From CAYSBE01 sp046309355 (GTDB lineage: Bacteria; Bacteroidota; Bacteroidia; UKL13-3): a stretch of 64,000 nt of DNA. A program made the position numbers and the translations under genes. Shown in pieces: positions 7,907-17,657 of the stretch; the stretch's first letter is position 1; each line of letters starts with the position of its first letter. Location of the stretch: the NCBI GenBank assembly GCA_046309355.1, contig JBKCPL010000027.1:1-64000 (forward strand). The letters run 5' to 3'. A model generated the notes under the pieces. It was not told the origin of the DNA, did no database searches, and was given only the letters and a program-made list of their open reading frames with translations.

Positions 7907-9109
7907 ATGCTGAAGGGCAAAAAAATTCTTTTGTGTGTTACGGGTGGCATAGCTGCGTATAAAACGGCAAGTCTGGTTCGACTTTTTGTAAAAAACGGTG
8001 CCCATGTTCGTGTAGTAATGACGCCCGATTCTCATGCGTTTGTAACCCCGCTTACGTTGTCTACACTCAGCAAAAACGAGGTGCTTACCGACATGTACAA
8101 TAAAGCCGATGGTACGTGGAATAATCATGTAGAATTGGCTAAATGGGCTGATTTCATGGTTATTGCACCTGCCACAGCGAATACCCTTGCAAAAATGGCT
8201 CATGGCATCTGCGACACTTTGGTATTGGCCTGTTATTTGTCGGCTACATGTACAGTATTTGTTGCGCCTGCTATGGATTTGGATATGTATGCCCATGCTG
8301 CCACACAAACTAACCTGAATACTCTGCGTACCTTTGGCGTTGTTGTTTTACCCGTAGGCGAAGGAGAATTGGCAAGCGGACTAAATGGTGCCGGACGCAT
8401 GCTGGAACCGGAAGAAATCAACCATTTTATCTCCGATTTCTTCCTCACCACACAAAAGCTCGAAAACAAACGGGTACTTGTTACAGCCGGCCCTACCCAT
8501 GAAAGTATAGATCCGGTTCGGTTTATCGGAAATCACTCAAGCGGCAAGATGGGGTTTGCCATAGCTCATGAATTTGCTCGTCATGGCGCACTTGTTACTT
8601 TAATATCAGGCCCTACCGATTTGCAGGAGCATCATCCGAACATAAAACGGTTAAATGTTACTTCGGCCGATGAAATGTACGATAAAACCATCGCTCAGTT
8701 TGCTAAATGCCACATTGCTGTAATGAGCGCTGCTGTTGCTGATTACACCCCCGAAAAAGTATCGATTACTAAAATTAAGAAAAGTGGCAACGAACTGCAC
8801 CTGAAGCTTAAAAAAACAAAAGATATACTGGCCGAACTGGGTAAAAAGAAAAAATCACTACAAATTCTTGTGGGCTTTGCACTGGAAACAGATAATGAGC
8901 TTGCTAATGCCAAAGAAAAAATGAGTCGTAAAAACCTCGACTTTATTGTACTGAATTCACTCAAAAACAAAGGTGCAGGCTTTGGCCTTGACACAAATAA
9001 AATTTCCATTATTGAACGAAATGGCAGCGTAACACCGTTTAAGCTAAAGTCAAAAACAGAAGTTGCCCGCGATATCGTTAATAAGGTTATTGAATTGGCT
9101 CATGCGTAA
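7907..9109 (+). CDS. coaBC: CoaBC, bifunctional pantothenoylcysteine decarboxylase / ligase
   Basis: CoaBC performs two steps of coenzyme A synthesis: joining cysteine to 4'-phosphopantothenate and decarboxylating the product. The N-terminal flavoprotein half (about residues 1-180) shows GKKILLCVTGGIAAYK and the PAMDLDMY motif that contacts FMN. The C-terminal ligase half shows KRVLVTAGPTHESIDPVRFIGNHSSGKMG and AAVADYTP. The 400-residue length is canonical. Its stop overlaps the next start codon within ATGCGTAA. Confidence 0.96.
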   Translation: MLKGKKILLCVTGGIAAYKTASLVRLFVKNGAHVRVVMTPDSHAFVTPLTLSTLSKNEVLTDMYNKADGTWNNHVELAKWADFMVIAPATANTLAKMAHGICDTLVLACYLSATCTVFVAPAMDLDMYAHAATQTNLNTLRTFGVVVLPVGEGELASGLNGAGRMLEPEEINHFISDFFLTTQKLENKRVLVTAGPTHESIDPVRFIGNHSSGKMGFAIAHEFARHGALVTLISGPTDLQEHHPNIKRLNVTSADEMYDKTIAQFAKCHIAVMSAAVADYTPEKVSITKIKKSGNELHLKLKKTKDILAELGKKKKSLQILVGFALETDNELANAKEKMSRKNLDFIVLNSLKNKGAGFGLDTNKISIIERNGSVTPFKLKSKTEVARDIVNKVIELAHA

Positions 9110-10001
9110 ATTATTCTCATGCCTTCTTCTACTCGTGCTTACCTGTGGGGCTCATGCACAGGAGTTGCTTTGTACGGTAACCATACTCGATAATCAGATA
9201 CAATTATCGGATAAACGAATATTCCGTACGCTGGAGCAAACACTCAGCAATTTTATGAGTACCACCAAGTGGACGGATGAAAGGTTTGAGCCCAACGAAC
9301 GAATTGAATGCAATATTCAAATTATACTCACCAGCTACGACCCTAAAACCAACTCATATGCCGGAAGCGCGCAGGTTCAAAGCCGCAGACCCGTGTACGG
9401 CAGCGGATACAATACATTGGTGTTTAATATTAATGATGAGAACTGGGCCTTTACATTCAGCGAGTTTGAGCCATTGCTTTTCAATGAAAACAGCTTCACC
9501 TCGAACCTCGCAGCCTTGTTATCGTTTTATGCCTACTATATCATTGGCATCGATTTCGAAACCTTTTCCCCGTTGGGTGGAACACCCTATTTTAACAAAG
9601 CATTGCAAATAGCCAACAATGCTCAACCCAATGCCGGTGCTGGCTGGCAACCGTTTGAACGAAATATTCGTTCGCGTTACAACCTGATTGACAATATCAT
9701 TAACGAACGTTTCAAACCTTTGCGTGAGGCGTATTATAAATATCACCGTGAAGGACTGGATATAATGACTAAAGATCCTGAAAAAGCACGAAAGGCTATT
9801 GTCAACAGCATCGAATTGGTTCAAAAGGTATTCAAAATATCTCCAAACACGGTGCTGCTCCTCGTCTTTTTTGAATCCAAATCGGATGAGTTAGTGCAAA
9901 TTTTTAAAGGTGCTCCGCAAAACGAAAAACCAAAAGTTATTTCATTGCTCAATGAAGTAAATATTGCAAACGCTAACAAATACGAGAAAATTAAAAACTA
10001 A
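9102..10001 (+). CDS. DUF4835 family secreted protein (PorD-like)
   Basis: The start at 9102 gives MRKLFSCLLLLVLTCGAHAQ, a clear signal peptide, and overlaps the coaBC stop; the upstream in-frame extension has no such signal. The mature part (ELLCTVTILDNQIQLSDKRIFRTLEQTLSNFMSTTKWTDERFEPNERIECNI) matches my recollection of DUF4835, a Bacteroidota family that sits between coaBC and recN and that some annotation schemes call type IX secretion protein PorD. The function is not worked out biochemically as far as I know. No transmembrane segment follows the signal peptide, so the product is probably periplasmic or outer-membrane associated. Confidence 0.8.
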   Translation: MRKLFSCLLLLVLTCGAHAQELLCTVTILDNQIQLSDKRIFRTLEQTLSNFMSTTKWTDERFEPNERIECNIQIILTSYDPKTNSYAGSAQVQSRRPVYGSGYNTLVFNINDENWAFTFSEFEPLLFNENSFTSNLAALLSFYAYYIIGIDFETFSPLGGTPYFNKALQIANNAQPNAGAGWQPFERNIRSRYNLIDNIINERFKPLREAYYKYHREGLDIMTKDPEKARKAIVNSIELVQKVFKISPNTVLLLVFFESKSDELVQIFKGAPQNEKPKVISLLNEVNIANANKYEKIKN

Positions 10002-10079
10002 AAGTGTAGTGCCACACAGGCTTGAACACCTGTGTAAAAAATAGTTGCTCGTGTAGCTGCAGCAGCTCATCAGAATCCA

Positions 10080-10087
10080 TAAATTTG
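10080..10087 (+). promoter_or_regulatory. -7 box upstream of recN
   Basis: TAAATTTG matches TAnnTTTG and lies 7 bp before the recN ATG. A -33 TTTG is not evident at the right distance, so the promoter call is moderate. Confidence 0.4.
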
Positions 10088-10094
10088 AGGCGTC

Positions 10095-11747
10095 ATGTTG
10101 CAGTCATTGTACATAAAAAATTACGCTATTATAGAGGAAGCCCTTATCCCGTTTCATAGCAAATTAAACATCATTACCGGTGAAACCGGTGCCGGTAAGT
10201 CCATATTGATGGGCGCATTGGGCCTCATACTAGGCGAACGTGCTGATACCAAAGTGCTGCATCACGATACTGAAAAATGTGTTGTAGAAGGAACATTTGA
10301 TATTCGCTCGTACTCGCTGCAAAACTACTTTGAACAAAGCGGATTGGATTACGATTCTACATGCAGCATTCGAAGAGAAATAACCGGCAACGGCAAATCG
10401 CGTGCATTTATTAACGACACCCCGGTTTCACTGCAACAACTAAAGGAACTGGGCAGTATCCTGGTTGATATTGTTTCACAAAATCAGACATTGGAACTGA
10501 ATAACCGAAAATTTCAACTGGAGGTACTGGATGCATTTGCCGAATCCACTGATGCACTCAATCAATACAGGAGTACATTCACGGAATGGCGCAGGACTAC
10601 TAAGTTGCTCGATGAACTCATAGAGAGAGAACTGCAGGCAAGAAAGGATGAAGACTACATGAAATTTATTCTTAAGGAACTGAGCGATGCAAAATTGTTG
10701 CCTGGTGAAATGCCACAACTGGAACAGCAACTGGAAGTGCTTAGTCATGCCGAACAAATAAGGCTTGCAGCTGCACAATGTGCTGCTGCGCTCACCAACA
10801 ATGAACAAAGTGTTACCGATGTATTGAACGGATTAAAGCAGCAACTTTTACCCGTTGCCAGGCACCACAGTGGTATTCAAAATCTGGCTGAGCGACTGCA
10901 AAGCACACTGATTGAACTTAAAGACATATCAGATGAACTGGAACAAATAGCCGAAAAAACGGAAGCCGATCCGCAAAAGCTGGCACTTACCGAAGAACGG
11001 TTACAATTGCTATTCAGTTTACAGAAAAAACATCATGCCCAAACAACCGATGAGCTCATTGAACTTCAGCATAAACTGGAAGACCAAGTACACTCTATAG
11101 GCAGCCTGCAAAACGAACTCGTTCGTTTGCATAAAGAGAAAGAAAAGCTTGAAGCAGAACTTGCACAGAAGGCTCTTCTGCTATCTGATAAACGCAAACA
11201 AGCCGTGGGCAAAATGGAAAAAGCCATCAAACAATTGCTCAAACAGGTTCAAATGCCGGATGCAGTGCTGGAAATACAACTAACAACTACACCTGCATTT
11301 ACCGAAAACGGAAGTGATGATATTGAGTACCGGTTTTCAGCAAACAAAGGAGTTCCCCTGCAACCGATGAATAAGGTGGCATCAGGGGGCGAATTAAGCC
11401 GACTAATGTTGTGTATTAAATCGCTGATAAACGATAAGGTTGCGTTACCAAGTATTGTATTTGACGAGATAGATACAGGCATTTCAGGCGAAGCAGCATT
11501 GAAAGTAAGTCAGGTATTAAAACAACACGCGGCTTCGCATCAGGTTATAGCCATCACACATTTGCCACAAATAGCCGGCAAAGCCGATGCTCATTTTTAT
11601 GTCTATAAAACCAGCAGCAAAAACGCTACCTATACCCATATAAAGCAGCTGAACGAAAACGAACGGGTAGAAGAAATTGCCCGCATGCTTCATGGCGAAA
11701 ATCCGTCAGAAAGAGTGATTGAAGCTGCAAGGGAATTGATGGGTTAA
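10095..11747 (+). CDS. recN: RecN, DNA double-strand-break repair ATPase
   Basis: RecN is an SMC-like ATPase that acts early in recombinational repair of double-strand breaks. The 550-residue protein has Walker A (GETGAGKSI, about residues 30-38) at the N-terminus, a central coiled-coil pair rich in Glu, Lys and Gln (about 160-380), and a C-terminal head with the ABC-type signature ASGGELSRLMLC and Walker B region IVFDEIDTGISGEAA, then AITHLPQIAGKAD. All parts are intact. Its own promoter suggests some independence from the coaBC group. Confidence 0.97.
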   Translation: MLQSLYIKNYAIIEEALIPFHSKLNIITGETGAGKSILMGALGLILGERADTKVLHHDTEKCVVEGTFDIRSYSLQNYFEQSGLDYDSTCSIRREITGNGKSRAFINDTPVSLQQLKELGSILVDIVSQNQTLELNNRKFQLEVLDAFAESTDALNQYRSTFTEWRRTTKLLDELIERELQARKDEDYMKFILKELSDAKLLPGEMPQLEQQLEVLSHAEQIRLAAAQCAAALTNNEQSVTDVLNGLKQQLLPVARHHSGIQNLAERLQSTLIELKDISDELEQIAEKTEADPQKLALTEERLQLLFSLQKKHHAQTTDELIELQHKLEDQVHSIGSLQNELVRLHKEKEKLEAELAQKALLLSDKRKQAVGKMEKAIKQLLKQVQMPDAVLEIQLTTTPAFTENGSDDIEYRFSANKGVPLQPMNKVASGGELSRLMLCIKSLINDKVALPSIVFDEIDTGISGEAALKVSQVLKQHAASHQVIAITHLPQIAGKADAHFYVYKTSSKNATYTHIKQLNENERVEEIARMLHGENPSERVIEAARELMG

Positions 11748-11766
11748 TCGTATTTCACACGTCCTA

Positions 11767-12486
11767 TTACTCCCACCCTACTAATTCTATCTTATTCATA
11801 CCCCGCTGCACCTTTCCTGCTTTCCGGTTAATGAATTTACTGGGCTTATCGGGTTTACGTGTACGTGGATTAGGTAAGCACGATGCGATGAGCGCACACT
11901 CGCGTTTACTTAATTTGCTGCAGGGTTTATTAAAATATTCACGTGCTGCTGCCTCCATACCGTATATGCCCTCACCTGTTTCAATGATGTTGAGATACAC
12001 TTCCAATATTCGTTTTTTAGTCCATAATACTTCCAGCAAAACTGTTATGCCCATCTCAGGAACTTTGCGTATCCAACTGCGCTGGGGCGTAAAAAATAAA
12101 TTCTTGGCTGTTTGCTGCGTAATGGTACTTGCTCCTCGTAGCTTTCGTCCTTTCTCCAAACTGTTCTCTATCGCTTTTTGCATCTGCTCGAAATCAAACC
12201 CATAATGCTCAAAAAAGCGTCCGTCCTCCGCAGCCAGTACTGCCTTACATATAGGTTTACCCATATGCTCAATACTTGTCCAATCCTTTGTCAGCCTTAG
12301 CGGCTTCCCTTCTTCCGTTTGATCAAACAAACGGGCAATATGAAGCGGTGTAAGCGGTACAGGCACCACACGATACATTACTATAAGCAAAATTGCCCAT
12401 TGCAGTGCAATTAGAAGTGCCTGAAGTAAATAGTCTATCGCGTTTTTAAAAAACCTTACTGCCTTATTACCGCTCTTTTTAGCCAT
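11767..12486 (-). CDS. mtgA: MtgA, monofunctional peptidoglycan transglycosylase
   Basis: A GT51 glycosyltransferase that polymerises lipid II into glycan strands without a transpeptidase domain. One N-terminal membrane anchor is visible (YLLQALLIALQWAILLIVMYRVV). The catalytic domain has AAEDGRFFEHYGFDFEQM, where the first Glu is the family catalytic base, and GASTITQQTAKNLF. The later EVYLNIIETGEGIYGMEAAAREYF is also characteristic. The 239-residue length is normal. It is convergent with recN and is followed on the minus strand by no obvious partner. Confidence 0.95.
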   Translation of the reverse strand: MAKKSGNKAVRFFKNAIDYLLQALLIALQWAILLIVMYRVVPVPLTPLHIARLFDQTEEGKPLRLTKDWTSIEHMGKPICKAVLAAEDGRFFEHYGFDFEQMQKAIENSLEKGRKLRGASTITQQTAKNLFFTPQRSWIRKVPEMGITVLLEVLWTKKRILEVYLNIIETGEGIYGMEAAAREYFNKPCSKLSKRECALIASCLPNPRTRKPDKPSKFINRKAGKVQRGMNKIELVGWE

Positions 12487-12524
12487 GCTTCAATACTAGC
12501 TGAGATTGTGTTTATATGCTCAAT

Positions 12525-14045
12525 TTATTCTCTATCGTTTGTGAATAAACTTTTCATCGCACGAGGTATTTCTTCAATGATATCGGACGCAATAAGTGAA
12601 CTACGTTGCTGTGCAGCCATATCGCCCGATAGTCCATGAATATACACACCAAGCCGGGCAGCATCTAGCGAACTGTATCCCTGCGCCAGCAGTGAGCCGA
12701 TTATTCCCGTTAACACATCTCCGCTTCCGGCTGTCGCCATAGCCGGATTGCCGGTAGAATTGAAATATACTTGACCGTTGGGACAAGCCACCGATGTATA
12801 GGCACCTTTAAGTACCACTACCACCTGGTATTTTTTTGCAAAATACAGCTGCTTTTCAATCCGTTCTGCTGCATTTGAACTAACGCCTGCCAACCTGTCG
12901 AACTCCTTGGGATGAGGCGTAAGCACACAATTTGCAGGAAAATGAAAGCTAAAATGATGCTCAGCGAGCAAACGTGCACACATATTCAATGCATCGGCAT
13001 CCAGTACAATTGGTTTCTGAACATACCGTAACCAAAGTTCAAATGCATGAATGGTTTTTTCGTGCATTCCCATTCCGGGTCCCACTGCTACAGCATCAAA
13101 ATCACGGGTGTCCGGCAAATGATGCAATTCATACATTTCCTCATCTGTAATCACCATCGCTTCGGGAACGGCAGTTTGTAAAATAGTGTAGCCTGTTTTA
13201 GGAATATAAGCCGTTGCAAGTCCGCATCCGGTACGCAAAGCAGATTTTGCCATCAGGCACGCTGCACCCATTTTACCAAACGAACCACCTGCCAGCAACA
13301 AGTGACCGTAAGTGCCTTTGTGTGTAAATACAGAACGTGTACGGATAAGTTTTTTAACATCATCGTGGGTTGTTAGAAAATAGGGAGTTTCGCAGTGTTC
13401 AGTAAAAGCGTGACTTAGCCCTATGTCAAGAACATGAATTTTTCCGCAATATTTTCCGGTTTCGGCCAGCATAAAACTAATTTTAGGCTGTTGAAAAGTG
13501 TATGTCTCATGAGCTGCGAACACAACCTGATCGTGCATGAAAGGCATACAATCGGCAAACATACCCGAAGGCATATCCACAGCTATCCGAAACCCTGCTG
13601 AGGCATTGAGGTAGTTAACCAATGAAGCAGAAATGCCGGTCAACGGTCTGGTAAGACCGGTTCCGTACAATGCATCTACAATGAGGGTATTGGATGAAAT
13701 ATTCGGAAAGTCTGATTCCTGCTTAATAACTTGAACAGGCAGGTGCAGCAATTGCTTAATTCGAATCAGATTTTGTGTAAAATCCGGACTGCCTGACTCG
13801 GATAACACATACACCTTAACCGAATACGACTGAGCTGCCAGTAAACGTGCTATAGCTAGACCATCGCCTCCGTTATTTCCATTGCCGCAAAAAACCGCCA
13901 CTGATTGAGAAGCAGGATGAAGCGAACAGAATTGGTGTGCAAATGCCGTAGCCGCCTGCTCCATCAAATCTAAAGATGTTATTGGCTTATGCTGAATGGT
14001 GTACTCATCCCACTTTTTAATATCCATCGATGTAAATAACTTCAT
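12525..14045 (-). CDS. nnrDE: Bifunctional NAD(P)H-hydrate epimerase / ADP-dependent dehydratase
   Basis: This repairs hydrated NADH and NADPH. The N-terminal epimerase domain (YjeF_N, about residues 1-215) has VAVFCGNGNNGGDGLAIARLL and VDALYGTGL. The C-terminal dehydratase domain (about 225-506) has KGTYGHLLLAGGSFGKMGAACL, the VLTPHPKEFDRL motif and the nucleotide-binding AGSGDVLTGIIG. The 506-residue fusion is common in bacteria. The start MKLFTSMDIKKWDEYTI fits the family. It is upstream of and cotranscribed with mtgA at most loosely, since 38 bp separate them. Confidence 0.95.
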   Translation of the reverse strand: MKLFTSMDIKKWDEYTIQHKPITSLDLMEQAATAFAHQFCSLHPASQSVAVFCGNGNNGGDGLAIARLLAAQSYSVKVYVLSESGSPDFTQNLIRIKQLLHLPVQVIKQESDFPNISSNTLIVDALYGTGLTRPLTGISASLVNYLNASAGFRIAVDMPSGMFADCMPFMHDQVVFAAHETYTFQQPKISFMLAETGKYCGKIHVLDIGLSHAFTEHCETPYFLTTHDDVKKLIRTRSVFTHKGTYGHLLLAGGSFGKMGAACLMAKSALRTGCGLATAYIPKTGYTILQTAVPEAMVITDEEMYELHHLPDTRDFDAVAVGPGMGMHEKTIHAFELWLRYVQKPIVLDADALNMCARLLAEHHFSFHFPANCVLTPHPKEFDRLAGVSSNAAERIEKQLYFAKKYQVVVVLKGAYTSVACPNGQVYFNSTGNPAMATAGSGDVLTGIIGSLLAQGYSSLDAARLGVYIHGLSGDMAAQQRSSLIASDIIEEIPRAMKSLFTNDRE

Positions 14046-14085
14046 AATTAAACGGGTTATAATGAGTTCAGCGCAATCATTAGGC

Positions 14086-14093
14086 TATATTTG
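14086..14093 (+). promoter_or_regulatory. -7 box upstream of smpB
   Basis: TATATTTG matches the Bacteroidota -7 consensus and sits 8 bp before the smpB ATG. It supports 14102 as the start rather than the longer overlapping frame opening at 13996. The -33 match is poor. Confidence 0.45.
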
Positions 14094-14101
14094 CAGGGCT
14101 C

Positions 14102-14557
14102 ATGAGCAAAAATACGGTAAATATTACAAACAGAAAGGCATCGCACGATTATCATTTCATTCAGAAATATACGGCCGGTATTGTACTGTCAGGCAGTGAA
14201 ATAAAGTCCATACGTGCGGGCAATGTTCACCTTACCGATGCATATTGCATCATTGCGGATGGCGAAATACTTGTAAAAGGGATGTTTATAGGGGCTTACA
14301 AAGAAGCTTCGCACTTTAATCACGAGCCTTTACGCGATAGAAAGTTGCTTTTAAATAGGCAGGAGATTAGGAAAATAAAGAGCAAATCATCGGAAAAAGG
14401 GCTAACGCTCATTCCGATACGGCTATTTATGAGCGAAACAGGCTATGCCAAACTAGAAATTGCCGTAGCACAGGGCAAAAAAAGCTACGATAAACGGGAA
14501 GACATTAAAAAGCGTGATGTAGGTAGAGACTTGAAGAGGCAACTGGAGGAAAAGTAA
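14102..14557 (+). CDS. smpB: SmpB, tmRNA-binding protein
   Basis: SmpB brings tmRNA to stalled ribosomes for trans-translation. The 151-residue protein has the OB-fold core with HDYHFIQKYTAGIVLSGSEIKSIRAGNVHLTDAY and ends in the basic tail KSYDKREDIKKRDVGRDLKRQL that contacts the decoding centre. The length is typical. No ssrA gene is present in the window. It is divergent from nnrDE. Confidence 0.96.
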   Translation: MSKNTVNITNRKASHDYHFIQKYTAGIVLSGSEIKSIRAGNVHLTDAYCIIADGEILVKGMFIGAYKEASHFNHEPLRDRKLLLNRQEIRKIKSKSSEKGLTLIPIRLFMSETGYAKLEIAVAQGKKSYDKREDIKKRDVGRDLKRQLEEK

Positions 14558-14692
14558 TGTCACGATTGAGTAAATAGCTTGCGGTTTAAAGAAATGAGTA
14601 TAGTGTCCTACATAAATTTTTCGTTAACACTTACGAAAATTCAATTTTTGTTGTTTTTTCGCAACCCGGTAATAATTTAAACTTTAAATAAA

Positions 14693-15517
14693 ATGAACAA
14701 GGTTCAAACACAAAAACAAGAAGGCAAATTTCAAAGCATGTTTGCTTCATTCGCTATTCCGGTATTGCTGGTAGTAGCTATTCTCATTTACCTATTTGTT
14801 TTAGGAAACCCCGATAACTTTGAAGGCGGTGATCCTAAAAATCACCCGGTGCCCGATGGTGTTGCACACGTGCTTGGACTCATTTATAAAGGAGGAAGTA
14901 TCGTACCAATTCTACTTTCATTGGTATTGATGAGTATTACATTCTCCATCGAACGTTTTTTAACCATCAATAAAGCTTCAGGCAAAGGCTCGGCCGAGGC
15001 CTTTCTCCGCAGAGTAAAATCACACCTTTCATCAAACAACCTGGATGCAGCTATTGCAGAATGCGATAAGCAACAAGGCTCTGTGGCCAATGTGGTAAAA
15101 TCAACCCTGCACAAATACAAAGAAATGGAAAGCGCAACCGGCATTGATAAAGACCAAAAAGTTTTGGCCATACAAAAAGAACAGGAAGAATCTGTTCAAC
15201 TTGAATTGCCTATGCTGGAGAAAAACCTGGTAATTATTGCCACCATGGCTTCGGTATCAACTCTGGTAGCTCTATTAGGTACGGTAATTGGTATGATCAA
15301 GGCGTTCTCGGCTCTGGCAACTGCCGGTTCACCTGACTCTGTAGCTCTGGCAAACGGTATCTCGGAAGCACTTATTAATACTGCTTTGGGTATCGGTAAC
15401 TCGGCTATCGCCATTATCATGTATAATGTGTTTACTACTAAGATTGATAAAATTACCTACACCATTGATGAGGCCGGGTTTACCATTACCCAGCAATTTG
15501 CAGCTTCGCATAAATAA
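14693..15517 (+). CDS. exbB: ExbB/TolQ-family proton channel
   Basis: ExbB is the pentameric channel subunit that, with ExbD, uses the proton motive force to energise TonB. The 274-residue protein has an early TM segment (FAIPVLLVVAILIYLFVLG), a second (GSIVPILLSLVLMSITFSIERFL) and two more in the C-terminal half (NLVIIATMASVSTLVALLGTVIGMIKAF and ALINTALGIGNSAIAIIMYNVF). The conserved TVIGMI is part of the family signature. It begins an operon with two exbD genes and tonB, which in this organism would power SusC-type transporters such as the one at 35869. Confidence 0.94.
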   Translation: MNKVQTQKQEGKFQSMFASFAIPVLLVVAILIYLFVLGNPDNFEGGDPKNHPVPDGVAHVLGLIYKGGSIVPILLSLVLMSITFSIERFLTINKASGKGSAEAFLRRVKSHLSSNNLDAAIAECDKQQGSVANVVKSTLHKYKEMESATGIDKDQKVLAIQKEQEESVQLELPMLEKNLVIIATMASVSTLVALLGTVIGMIKAFSALATAGSPDSVALANGISEALINTALGIGNSAIAIIMYNVFTTKIDKITYTIDEAGFTITQQFAASHK

Positions 15518-15562
15518 GCGAAAAGCTATTTCATTGTGTGTTTGTAATATAAACTAAACAAA

Positions 15563-16168
15563 ATGCCTAAAGTAAAAGTACCTCGCAAAAGCACATCGGT
15601 AGATATGACTGCCATGACTGACGTTGCATTTCTTCTGCTTACGTTTTTCATGTTGGCAACCAAGTTTAAGCCCGATGAGCCTGTTGTGGTCGATACGCCT
15701 TCATCCATATCTGAAATTAAATTACCCGAAACCGATATCATGCTTATTACCATTGATAAAGAAGGCAGGGTCTTTTTTGGAATAGATGGCCAAAATACCC
15801 GTGCTGAATTGCTTAACCGCATGACGGCCAAATACAAACTTCAACTCTCAGCCGATGATGTGAAAGAGTTTTCACTGCTTTCGTCTTTTGGTGCACCTAT
15901 TTCGCAACTCAAGCAATACGTGAGCCTAAAATCAGAACAGCGAGCCGACTTCGATAAGAAAACTACAGGAATACCCTGCGACTCGTTAAATAATGAACTA
16001 GCCGATTGGATATGGCAGGCCCGTTTAGCAAACAATAACTTAAGGGTGGCTATCAAGGGCGACCGTGAGACCAGCTACAAGGCATTTAAAAATGTAGTTA
16101 ATACATTACAAGATAAAAAAGTAAACCGCTTTAACTTCATCACTTCGATGGAGCGTGCGGGAGAATAA
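15563..16168 (+). CDS. exbD: ExbD/TolR-family protein (first copy)
   Basis: ExbD sits in the ExbB pore and carries the proton-accepting aspartate. Here that residue is in MTDVAFLLLTFFML, about residues 20-33, inside the single TM segment. The 201-residue length exceeds the approximately 140 of proteobacterial ExbD because of a longer periplasmic region (ADFDKKTTGIPCDSLNNELADWIWQARL), which is usual in Bacteroidota. It is 45 bp after exbB. Confidence 0.92.
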   Translation: MPKVKVPRKSTSVDMTAMTDVAFLLLTFFMLATKFKPDEPVVVDTPSSISEIKLPETDIMLITIDKEGRVFFGIDGQNTRAELLNRMTAKYKLQLSADDVKEFSLLSSFGAPISQLKQYVSLKSEQRADFDKKTTGIPCDSLNNELADWIWQARLANNNLRVAIKGDRETSYKAFKNVVNTLQDKKVNRFNFITSMERAGE

Positions 16169-16203
16169 TTTAAAATTTTTCAACCCATTTAAATAGATAT
16201 AAA

Positions 16204-16830
16204 ATGGCAGAAATAGAAGGTGGCGGAGGCGGTGGTAAACATAAAGGCAAAAAGAGAGGCAAGAAACTTTCTACCCGCGTAGACTTTACGCCTATGGTGG
16301 ATTTAGGCTTTCTGCTTATCACCTTTTTCATGCTTACTACCAGTATGAATAAGCCTCAAACCATGGAAATAAACCTCCCCGTGAAGGAGGACTTACCACC
16401 CGAAGACCAAACGGTGGTTAAGGAATCACAAACCATTACTTTGCTACTGGGCAAAGACGATAAAATTGTTTACTACTTCATGAAAGATGGTCAGCCTGGT
16501 GAAACAGTCATTGAAGATTTTGGTCCCAAAGGCATACGTCAGGTGCTGTTAAAAGAAAATAAATCGCGCAATCCTATTGCGGACTCTATTAAAATCTATA
16601 AACAACAACTCAATGCAGGGCAAATTACCGAAGATATATACCGAGCTCAGGTAGGTCGCATCAAAGCCTACAAAGATGCCTTGATTGTGATTATAAAAGC
16701 ATCGGATGAATCGAAGTATAAAAACATGATTGATATACTGGACGAGATGCTCATATGCAATATTGGTCGGTATGCAGTTGTTGATATCACCGACATTGAA
16801 ATTGGCTTACTAAAAGAATCAAACCTTTAA
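16204..16830 (+). CDS. exbD: ExbD/TolR-family protein (second copy)
   Basis: A second ExbD with a glycine- and lysine-rich N-terminus (EGGGGGGKHKGKKRGKKL), then VDFTPMVDLGFLLITFFMLTTSM with the conserved Asp in the TM segment. The periplasmic part is 208 residues in total and distinct from the first copy, so the two may form hetero-dimers in the pore. That is inference from the paired arrangement common in this phylum. It lies 35 bp after the first copy and 9 bp before tonB. Confidence 0.92.
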   Translation: MAEIEGGGGGGKHKGKKRGKKLSTRVDFTPMVDLGFLLITFFMLTTSMNKPQTMEINLPVKEDLPPEDQTVVKESQTITLLLGKDDKIVYYFMKDGQPGETVIEDFGPKGIRQVLLKENKSRNPIADSIKIYKQQLNAGQITEDIYRAQVGRIKAYKDALIVIIKASDESKYKNMIDILDEMLICNIGRYAVVDITDIEIGLLKESNL

Positions 16831-16839
16831 TTCTGAATT

Positions 16840-17646
16840 ATGGCTTTAGGTAAAACAAACATATTTGAAAAGAATTGGGTTGACATGGTTTTTACGGGCC
16901 GCAACCAAAATTATGGCGCATACGTATTGCGCAAGAAAGCGGATGAATACACCAATAAAGGAATAGTTTACGCTATTGTATTTTTCACACTCGTTATCAC
17001 CATGCCAATGGTTATCAACCTTATAAAAGGGTTGGTTCCTAAAGATATGGAGGACGTAAAAATTACCGAAGTAACAACGTTGGAAGAACCCCCTCCGATT
17101 GACAAAGATCAGCCACCTCCGCCACCGGCCGAGCCCCCGCCACCTCTTAAATCAACAGTTAAGTTTACCCCCCCGGTAATTAAGCCTGATGAGGAAGTGC
17201 CCGATGAGCCGCCACCAACACAGGAAGAAATGAAGGACAAAGATGCCAGTACCAAAACCGAAGAAGGCCAGGCTGATGGTGTGGATTTAAGTTTGCTCGA
17301 AGGAGACGGATTGACGGGTGAGGCTCCTGCAGAAATTATGACCTTTGCTGAGCAGATGCCTGAATTCGATGGCGACCTAGGTTCATACCTGAGTAAAAAC
17401 ATCAATTATCCTCCCCTAGCCCGTGAAAGCGGACAGGAAGGTCGTGTTGTACTTCAATTTGTAGTGGGTAAAGACGGCAAAATTGACCATAACAGCATTA
17501 CTGTAGTTAAGCGAGTAGGCTGGGGACTGGAAGAAGAAGCTATACGTGTAGTGAAAACAATGCCAGCCTGGAAAGTGGGTAAACAAAATGGTAACCCCGT
17601 TGCTGTTAGGTGTACCCTTCCTATATTGTTTAAACTTGAAAACTAA
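16840..17646 (+). CDS. tonB: TonB, energy-transducing periplasmic protein
   Basis: TonB spans the periplasm and pulls on the plug of outer-membrane receptors. The 268-residue protein has a cytoplasmic N-terminus (FTGRNQNYGAYVLRKK, typical of Bacteroidota TonB), one TM segment (GIVYAIVFFTLVITMPMVINLI), a proline-rich linker (EEPPPIDKDQPPPPPAEPPPPL and following) and a C-terminal TonB domain (NYPPLARESGQEGRVVLQFVVGKDGK through LPILFKL). Last gene of the core ExbB-ExbD-ExbD-TonB set. Confidence 0.95.
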   Translation: MALGKTNIFEKNWVDMVFTGRNQNYGAYVLRKKADEYTNKGIVYAIVFFTLVITMPMVINLIKGLVPKDMEDVKITEVTTLEEPPPIDKDQPPPPPAEPPPPLKSTVKFTPPVIKPDEEVPDEPPPTQEEMKDKDASTKTEEGQADGVDLSLLEGDGLTGEAPAEIMTFAEQMPEFDGDLGSYLSKNINYPPLARESGQEGRVVLQFVVGKDGKIDHNSITVVKRVGWGLEEEAIRVVKTMPAWKVGKQNGNPVAVRCTLPILFKLEN

Positions 17647-17657
17647 GAACTCTTGAA

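Noticed and set aside
10014..10035. Inverted repeat ACACAGG/CCTGTGT between the DUF4835 gene and recN
   Set aside because: It is followed by A rather than T on the coding strand, so it is not a normal terminator; no other role is apparent.
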